From contig NC_091574.1 in assembly GCF_042767895.1 (NCBI RefSeq), forward strand, positions 34,299,376 through 34,319,375: a DNA stretch of 20,000 bases, read 5' to 3'. Position numbers and translations under genes: made by a program. Under the pieces are notes generated by a model. That model saw only the letters and a list, made by a program, of their open reading frames with translations. It did no database searches and was not told where the DNA came from. Below, in pieces: positions 12,751-20,000 of the stretch. Source of the stretch: Penaeus vannamei (Eukaryota; Arthropoda; Malacostraca; Decapoda; Penaeidae). Every line of letters starts with the position of its first letter. Position 1 is the stretch's first letter.

Positions 12751-13459
12751 AATATATTCGTCCCTTTATCCAAATTAATCATCTGCATCATAAAACAAAC
12801 AATCATGATAAACGAACAAGTTCCCGTGACTCCTCTGCGTTCAATAATCCTTTCCTAATAACAATCCATCACCACTCATTCACTAAGTACAGAGACAAAT
12901 TCAATTCCTTCCCTTCCTCTCCTGCCTAACTCCCATGAATTACCATAATACCCAACATCAGAGAATGAATACTAAGTCAACTCCCCCCCCACCTCACCCC
13001 ACCCTCCACCCCATCCATTTCCCAAATTCTCAAACCAAAAAAAAAAAAGTTATTACAGGTCCCAGCATCTTCCTCCTCATCTCCCTCGCAGCCAATCTCA
13101 ACCCTTAATCAACAAACACCTGCAATAGAATAACGCCATAAAATCCACCTTTCCCCCCCCCCTTCTTCCTGCACGCCCGCGCCCCCTCTCGCCACACACG
13201 CCGTAAATGACAGCCCCGAAATAATCCCCCGAACGTCCGAGATTACACTTAATTCGTCCCGAGGAGCGGAGACGCGAGTACTTTCCCTGAGGAACCGGAG
13301 AAAAACTCTCGGCGGAGAAGGAAAGGGACGGGGAGGGGCGGCAACGAGCATGAATTATGGCATCCCTTCATCCCGGGAGGAAGGGGGTCCTGTCGCTTCG
13401 CTTTGGCTCCTTTGCTTCATTTTCTCTTTCTCTGATGATGTCCCTTTCTCTCTTTCTAG

Positions 13460-13682
<223 letters not shown>

Positions 13683-13919
13683 CATAAGTCCATACGTATG
13701 CATCCTGTACGTCTCTCTCGTACATTCGATACATTCGCATGCTTCTATCACCCCTCCCACGCCCTATCTAGCTCTTCTATTACGACACGAGAACATAAAT
13801 AACTCCGCCTGACTAACCCCGCCTCTAAGCCACAGGAAAGGGCCACAAAACAGACCGGAAAGGCAAACACAAGCCGAGGAACACGAAGAGAGGCGTTGCC
13901 CGACTCCAGAGTACCTGAA

Positions 13920-14077
13920 AGGGGGAGGGACGGCGGTGGGAGGAGGGGGTGGTATGGAAGGAGAGGGGGAGGGGGTGGTACGGAAGGAAAGGGGGAAGGG
14001 GTGGTATGGAAGGAAAGGGGGGAGGGGGTGGTATGGAAGGAAAGGGGGATGGGTGGTATGGAAGGAAAGGGGGATAA
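13920..14077. repeat. G-rich minisatellite, ~26-28 bp unit
   Basis: About five tandem copies of a unit of the type GGTGGTATGGAAGGAAAGGG followed by GGGAGG, with one TACGG variant and length changes in the G runs. Plus frames read WYGRKG repeatedly and minus frames SFHTTPSP repeatedly, both driven by the unit. Each unit carries G runs, so G-quadruplex formation on plus is plausible. Confidence 0.93.
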
Positions 14078-14357
14078 AATGGGTGAGGTGCAGGCGGCCC
14101 CCTGGAGGGAATCACTTGAACTAATCTTCGCTTGGGATGGGGAGGGCGTCTGTCTTGATGAATGGGCTGAGTGGGCTCGATTGAAGGCGGATGGGATTGT
14201 ATATAGCGAAAGCCTCTTCTTGTTATTCCAACCTAGACATAACTTTTCCTTGACCTTTGGAGCGATGCCATAAAGGGGCTGGCAACGGCATTCGACACCA
14301 TGCGATAAAAATCTCACCTATGTATGTGAGTATGCATATACACGTATAAATACGTAA

Positions 14358-14600
14358 GCACAAACACACACAAACTTACACACACACACACACACACGCA
14401 CACCAACACCCCCCATATACAACCCCCCCACACAAACACTCCCTCATACACACAAACACCCCCCCACACACACACCCAACACCCCCCCCCCCCACACACA
14501 CACACAAACACCCCCCCACACACACACAATCCCCACCCACCTTCCCCCCCACACCCCACACACACACACAAACACACCCCCACCCCACCTCACACACACA
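14358..14600. repeat. CA repeat mixed with C homopolymer runs
   Basis: CACACA tracts are interspersed with many C runs (CCCCCC, with the longest about 13 C near 14482-14494) in recurring ACAAACACCCCCCC-like words. The C-rich strand could form an i-motif and the complement a G-quadruplex. Gly/Val/Cys frames on minus are composition artefacts. Confidence 0.92.
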
Positions 14601-15077
14601 AAAATCACCAGCACACACCGAGGAAAAAAAACTCGCATTCCTAATCTGCGTTCAACAAGCGCTTTAGAGAGAGCTTAGAGGCTCAGGAGTGCATGGGTCA
14701 GCAGAGGTGTCGGGGCCAAACGGCGAGCCAGACGGACGCCGCGACGAGCTACGAGGGTCTTCACCGCCCAGACGAGGGGGGCGGGGGGGGGAAAGGGACA
14801 AGAGGGGACACGGAGGGAGGGGGGGGGGCGAAAGGAGGGACTAAGAGGAGGCGAGGACGGAGGGATGGAGGGGGAGGGGAAAGGCGGGGAAAGGGGAGGG
14901 CGAGAAGGAGAGTTGGATGAAGGGGGGATGAGGGGGAGGAAGGGGGGAGGCAGAGATGGAGGAAGGGGTGAAAGAAGGACGACCATGAGAAACGGGGAGG
15001 AAGGGGAAGGAAGATTGGAAGGAGGGAAATAAGCAAGGGTTGCGGAGGAGGATGGAGGAGTGGAGAAGGAAGGGAGG

Positions 15078-15366
<289 letters not shown>

Positions 15367-15667
15367 AGCGCCGGAGGGAGGGAGCAAGGGCGAGGAGGGG
15401 AGTCAGGTGCCAACGCGGGCTCTGTCAACCTTGCACTTTTCATGCTTTCTTCACGCACTCGCAGTCGCTTTTTTATCCTCCTTCCTGCTCCCACCTGCCA
15501 CCCGCCCGAGCGCTTTAATGGTCATTCTGCAGACCGGGGTTTTTGCCGTGTGGAAAGACGCGGAGCCGTGGCAAATCCCCCGTCCATGCGAGATGAAATG
15601 ATATGTCTGGATGGGGAAAATTGCCTCCCATCATCCGAGTGATTACCTCCTTCCCCCATTGCAGCAA

Positions 15668-15717
15668 AACACACACGCACACACACACACGCGCACACAT
15701 GCACACGCACACACACA
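15668..15717. repeat. Short imperfect (CA)n repeat
   Basis: CA units with CGCG and ATGC interruptions, about 50 bp. Confidence 0.9.
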
Positions 15718-16135
15718 AAAAAAGGAAAAAAAGAGAAACAAAACCTAGACGAATACTGACAAATTAAAATACAACTATTAAAATCTGAACGTACATCCCA
15801 AACCCTTCTTAAAGCCGCAATAAAAATAATATATATCCCTAAAAAAACGACATCAGATAAAGACCCAATCTCTAACTTAAATCTTTCCCTGACGATACTG
15901 CCACTATGCTCAATGACCAACGATAGCATTCCAGGCCGACCACGAGCAGGTCCCGGGGGTTGCCATTCAAGTTTTACGACATAACTTGCCGCAAAACCTC
16001 TCTGATTTGACAACAATGTTCATTTATTCAAGAATATGGAATTGGAATGGTATTCGCCTTGACAATCGGAAATTATAAATGCAGAAGTACACTTTCATAT
16101 AAATAGAAGTGAAAGCAAATTAATGCATTCAAACA

Positions 16136-16138
<3 letters not shown>

Positions 16139-16229
<91 letters not shown>

Positions 16230-16236
16230 GCGCGCG
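16139..16236. repeat. (CA)38-(CG)11 compound repeat
   Basis: An uninterrupted CA run at 16139-16214 passes directly into eleven CG units at 16215-16236. Both parts are alternating pyrimidine-purine. CG is the most favourable Z-DNA sequence and CA the next, so this is the strongest Z-DNA candidate in the window. A pure CG run is notable because CpG is usually lost where it is methylated. Confidence 0.98.
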
Positions 16237-16269
16237 GAGTAAAAGTGTAAATAAACCTATTAGCGTCCA

Positions 16270-16920
16270 CAGGCTAAGACTCTGAACGAAAAAAAAAATG
16301 TGGAAGAGTCGAACAGAGGAAAAAAACTGCAGTGAGAGAGTAATAGGAGAAGGACGTGGGCGGTGATGATGATGATGATGAGAAGAAGAAGAAGAAGGAG
16401 AGGGAGGAGGAGAGTAAAGAAAGCCGAGAACTTGAACGATGAGGAGAAGCAAGAAGGTGAAGAAAAATAAAAATATGAATAATACGTCGGAAAAGGAGAA
16501 AAGACAAAAAACGAAAATGGAGGCGGAGGAGGTGAAGGGACGGAAAAGTGTCTTATTACAGAGCGAGATCGACGAAAGGTTTTAAAAGTCTGGCAAGGAG
16601 GCAGAGAATGGAAAAGAAGAAATGAACAGAAGCGAAGATGAAGTAAAAGACACAGAAAGGATGAAGAAAAGAACAGAAGCGAATTGAGAAAGCGAAGGGG
16701 AAGTAAAAGACAGAGTGAATTAAAAAAAAAGAAACAAAAGAAGGACAGTGAGATGATGGTGAGAGAAAACGAGACGTAGAAGAAACAATAAGGACAACCT
16801 TGGACAAGAAAAAAGATGAAGAAAAAAGGATAAAGCGGATAAAACAGAGCAAGGGGAGAAGACGAAGAGGGAGAAGGAAGGGGCGACGTAAGAGAGGGGG
16901 AGGGACGCAAGCACCATGTA
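16270..16920. repeat. Degenerate purine-rich stretch
   Basis: The plus strand is dominated by GA, GAA and AAAG words with ordinary bases scattered through it. It includes a short (GAT)n/(GAA)n run at about 16364-16397. Two related words around GAACAGAAGCGAA recur near 16625 and 16670. Ser/Phe/Leu-rich minus frames, one over 200 codons, follow from the composition and are not called. Confidence 0.75.
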
Positions 16921-17581
16921 AGGAGAGTCGCAGGGATGAGCACTGATTCACGTCTCCGTACTCCGGAACCGCCGCCGCCGCTGGAAAAGCCTCGTCCTCG
17001 TCAGCCACGGGAAGCCAGGTCAATGCGGGGACACTTTTGTCACCTCTAATACGCTTTACTCATGACCATGTGACCTCCTGTGGCAATGTTTATCTTGGCT
17101 CGGCGCGACGGGGCGCTGGTTCCGCAGTGGAGGCCGGTGAGTCACTCCCGAGGTGGACGCGCCGGCCCTCTCCAGGCGGGGCGGGCGGGCTTCGTTTTCT
17201 TTGCAGCCAGAAGCCGTGCACTTTGCGTAAACAGTGCAGTTGCATGACTCGGACGGCAACATTTTCTCCACGTAACATTTGCGGAAACACAGAGGCGTTC
17301 CTCGCTGTACCGGTCATCCCCGAGAAGTATATCAGAAGGAGATTCCCGTTTCACCTCAATGATGCGCGGACGGCCTGTTGCCCTGCTCGATTTTTCATGT
17401 TTGTGTTCATATCGTTTCATTCTCTTTCTCCTATCAACATGTCTATGCAATCATCGATGCCATTTTATTACAGTCTATTACAGTAAATTCTATGGCAATC
17501 CCTCAGAATATTAGTCTGCATCGCCTCACACATTCACTCATCCATTCATCTCGCTACTTATCCTTTCATCCGCATGCTTAC

Positions 17582-18354
17582 CCTTGGGAGCGTCCTTGGC
17601 CAGGCCGGTCTTCTGTCGGCGGGTCTGGCGTGGGCGCAGCGTCCTCTCTGATCCTCGCGTCCTTCGTTCTCTCGAAGGATCCTATCTCGGCCTCTGAGGA
17701 AGTCCTGGTTATCGTGGATTCCTCAGAAGCTTCCCTTCCTTCTTCGTCTTCGATCCTCCTCCCTTCTTTCTCTCCGTTCTCCTCACCTTCGTGAGCGCTG
17801 AGCGGTGCCACCTGACGGAGGCGTTGCAGGGACTCCTGTAGGTGCTGGCGAAGACCTCGTGGGAGTCTCCGCGTGTTCTCGCTCAGGCTGGGCAGCTGAG
17901 GGACTTTGATCGTGGGCGCGGGGGGCTTGCGACGCCACGCGCGGGGGGGTCCGAGGAGGCGGCGTGCGGGGGGGCGAAATGGCGGGGGGGCCAAATACTG
18001 CGGGGACGACGAGGTACTAACTGGGGGAGAGGTGTTTACACAACAGGTGGGAGGGCGTTCAGACGGCTGGGGGGCCCTGGGTGGGGGGGTCAACGTGCAC
18101 TGGGGGGCTGGGGGGTAATTGCGGCTATAGTAGTGGGGAGGTGAAGGTCTCACAGATGGTGGTGGAGGCCCATAGCGGTGGCGATGGGGGAGGAGGCTGG
18201 CTCTCCCGCGGTGCTGGGGGAACCAGACACTCCCTGGGGTACTGTCCGGGGGAGGGGCTTTGGTGGTGGTGGGGGAGGCGGCGGCGGAGGTGACGGGGCG
18301 CCGGTCACTGGTGGAGGTCCTCGCCCCTCCTTCTACTCCGACATCTTCACCTCG
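17582..18354 (-). CDS. Exon A, proline-rich part of an unrecognised protein
   Basis: First visible exon, 773 bp. Its acceptor is CCTGTTCTCTCATTCCAG, an excellent pyrimidine tract, just above 18354. Its donor is CAAGG|GTAAGC below 17582. It enters in phase 0 and encodes 257 residues plus two bases that join exon B. Residues numbered within the exon: 1-60 Ser/Thr/Arg-rich; about 61-155 strongly proline-rich, with PPPP and SPPHYYSRNYPPAP; 146-182 a basic patch with KPPAPTIKVPQLPSL and a likely short helix LRQHLQESLQRLRQV; 188-257 highly charged, Glu-rich and mainly acidic. No membrane segment or known domain is visible. Proline-rich runs are typical SH3, WW or EVH1 ligands, which is inference only. 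The exon is GC-rich with long C runs on the coding strand. Continuation upstream is expected, because no in-frame Met lies inside the exon and the acceptor is strong. An ATG above the acceptor (18411) is in frame but better explained as intronic. Confidence 0.75.
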
Positions 18355-18677
18355 CTGGAATGAGAGAACAGGGACGTTAGGATAATGTTTTCCATTCATT
18401 TTACATTCCATTAATAAAATACAGGGTAAATAAAATAATCAGAATAAGAAATACATTTCAAAATCCTATCTCGACTTTTCTATTGGTATTCAAAGACACA
18501 CAAAATTACATTCTCACCACACAAACGTCTAAACATATCCCGGCATCATCACAACTGGTAAACTCACACGATTCGCAATCAAGACAAATGGACAACCAGA
18601 AAGACACCGGGGGAAAGAAACACCAAAACATCCCTCCTTCTCGCCCCCATTAGCGCGGTCACCCAAATGGGCAAACT

Positions 18678-18711
18678 TGGGACACCCTGTGGACACCCGC
18701 TGGACACCCAC
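18678..18711. repeat. 11-bp minisatellite, three copies
   Basis: Successive copies of TGGACACCCNC (18690-18700 and 18701-18711), preceded by a diverged copy GGGACACCCTG. Short, GC-rich and non-coding as far as can be seen. Confidence 0.8.
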
Positions 18712-19288
18712 CGGCCACCGCAGGCTACAAGCTTATTTACAAACAACAAGCCCAGCCTCCCGCCCGCTACCAGCCACCTCCCTTGGGGACGCGAGGCTCT
18801 GCCGGGCGGAAGGAGCGGCCCGATGGTAGTTCTGATAGTTCGGAACGTTCTCTCATGGGAAACGTAGCCCGCAAATAGTTCTGATAGTTCTGCACAATGA
18901 CAAAACACAATGACAAGGGCACAAGAAATGAGAGAAAGAAACAAGATGATTCAGACAAGCAAACCCATGTAGCCTACGCGAAATACAAGAGGAAAGCCGG
19001 AGAGAGAAACCCGAACGACAAAAGAAGTAGTCAGCCTCGCCTCGCTACAAACACGTAGCTTTTCCACTGCACTTTGTAACGCTGTTAATGATACGCACCT
19101 AACAAAGCAGCGACACGGATGACGCGACCTGGCAAACTGAATCATTTACACCCTACTTATGACGAAGAGACGAACACCTGTCTTGCAACTACACCTGCGA
19201 AACTGGTCATGCGTGTGGCGGTAATTTCACGGCATCTTACAAGCTCTTTGGCGGTGTTATGCACGTCATCCTTGTATCATGCAGCTCC

Positions 19289-19301
19289 TGACCTATGACC
19301 T
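19289..19301 (-). promoter_or_regulatory. Perfect DR1 nuclear-receptor-type element
   Basis: The minus strand reads AGGTCATAGGTCA: two perfect AGGTCA half-sites in direct repeat with one spacer base. DR1 is the known binding arrangement for HNF4 and for RXR/USP-containing dimers. It lies about 935 bp upstream of exon A in the direction of transcription. Use in vivo is inferred only; an upstream exon or promoter has not been located. Confidence 0.4.
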
Positions 19302-20000
19302 CTTGATTTCCTGCATGACACTACCACCGCCCGGCCAAATAGAGCCCCGCCAGGCACTGTGCCATGCTGAGAACCGTAAGTCAATCATGGAACAAATCGC
19401 TTCAAATTGTCGACATCATTCTGGAATTTTAACACGTCGCAGGGTCAATCTCCATTAACGGTTCATCGTGTATCGAAACATTTATCTCACAACATTCCAA
19501 AACGTTAACTGAACTAGAGATATGAAAGGGTATTATAAACAATAACTGGAAGACATAAAACAAGAGCAGCAGTAAATCAAAGTGGCCCAAACCAGGTAAA
19601 TGTATAAAAAGTCGTTCAATAGTACAAGCAGAAGATTAAGCATTCTTTAAAACAAAACTCAATCCCTCCCTTCCTCGTTGGACAACTGTTTTGCCTTAAA
19701 ACAAATAAATAAACAAACAAGCAAATTAAAAACTAAACAGATGGACAAATACTTGAACAAGCACGAGTACGAGCAGGAGAAAGGGTCGTGGCGGCGACGA
19801 CCTCTACGACCACACTCCGCCAGAGGAACAAGATCACCCATTCGCATCAACAAATTACATCTGATCCAGACATGAACATAACTTTTCTCGGAGATCCAAT
19901 TTCGTCTTCATCTTTTTTTCTCCCTCCTCCTCCTCCTCCTCCCCCCCTCTCTTTATCTCGGCGGATTTAGCGTTCCAAAGTGAAATAGTTTTCTCGCTCC

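Larger units (their letters stand above)
18355..20000. other. Sequence upstream of exon A, mostly unique
   Basis: It should be intron or 5' flank of the minus-strand gene. It is AT-rich at 18361-18560, GC-rich at 18640-18860 and mixed beyond. I found no exon with a phase-0 donor. TAGTTCTGATAGTTC occurs at 18827-18841 and 18876-18890, and ACAATGACAA is duplicated at about 18894-18916. A pyrimidine tract with a short (CTC)n run lies at about 19905-19950. The weak plus frame from 19678 has no supporting signal. Confidence 0.5.

Noticed and set aside
15522..16016. Minus-strand frame of 164 codons with varied residues
   Set aside because: It runs from unique DNA straight through a CA repeat. No acceptor/donor pair bounds the varied part and the peptide is not recognised.
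16260..17023. Minus-strand Ser/Phe/Leu frames of 155-227 codons that look like hydrophobic membrane proteins
   Set aside because: The hydrophobicity comes from pyrimidine-rich codons opposite a degenerate GA stretch. Two overlapping frames look equally membrane-like.
17842..18293. Glycine-rich plus-strand frames across exon A
   Set aside because: They are antisense shadows of the C-rich, proline-coding exon A and have no splice sites of their own.
18355..18411. ATG upstream of exon A used as the protein start
   Set aside because: It is in frame, but the segment between it and 18354 ends in a near-ideal pyrimidine tract and CAG, so it is better read as the end of an intron.
19364..19381. ATGCTGAGAACC followed by GTAAGT
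   Set aside because: Only four codons before a donor-like sequence. Too short to separate from chance without transcript data.

Overview
This is eukaryotic, intron-rich and extremely microsatellite-dense DNA. Long (CA)n, (GA)n/(CT)n, (TA)n and (AAT)n tracts, often over 100 bp, alternate with purine-only blocks and short stretches of ordinary unique sequence. GT-AG introns rule out a bacterial source. The repeat load and the mix of CA, CT, TA and AAT tracts resemble decapod crustacean genomes, especially penaeid shrimp. That assignment is an inference from composition; no gene in the window fixes the species.

The only gene I can support well lies on the minus strand and is transcribed right to left. 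Three coding exons are visible: exon A (18354-17582), exon B (6580-5847) and exon C (5486-5339). They are separated by introns of 11,001 bp and 360 bp. The splice phases agree across both junctions: A ends in phase 2 and B begins needing one base; B ends in phase 1 and C begins needing two. The joined frame stays open for about 551 codons. The protein part is low-complexity: a proline-rich, basic then acidic segment (A), a Ser/Glu-rich segment with short linear motifs (B) and a Ser/Leu-rich tail ending in a basic cluster (C). I recognise no folded domain or family, so no function is assigned. The first and last exons of the gene were not found and are probably outside the window or missed.

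Layout: 1-5338 lies downstream of exon C and holds CA and CA/CT microsatellites, a G-rich block, a polypurine block with a higher-order repeat, and unique DNA. 5339-6580 holds exons C and B. 6581-17581 is the large intron, a patchwork of at least a dozen simple-repeat arrays, two minisatellites and several unique islands; one island looks like a possible plus-strand exon. 17582-18354 is exon A. 18355-20000 is mostly unique sequence upstream of exon A, with a perfect DR1 nuclear-receptor-type motif.

No rRNA, tRNA, CRISPR array, transposase, reverse transcriptase or viral gene was recognised. Almost all long open frames outside the three exons are by-products of stop-free repeats. I found no evidence of a coherent new multi-gene system. 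The most interesting items are the unrecognised gene, two nuclear-receptor-like motif arrangements, and a few DNA tracts expected to adopt unusual structures.
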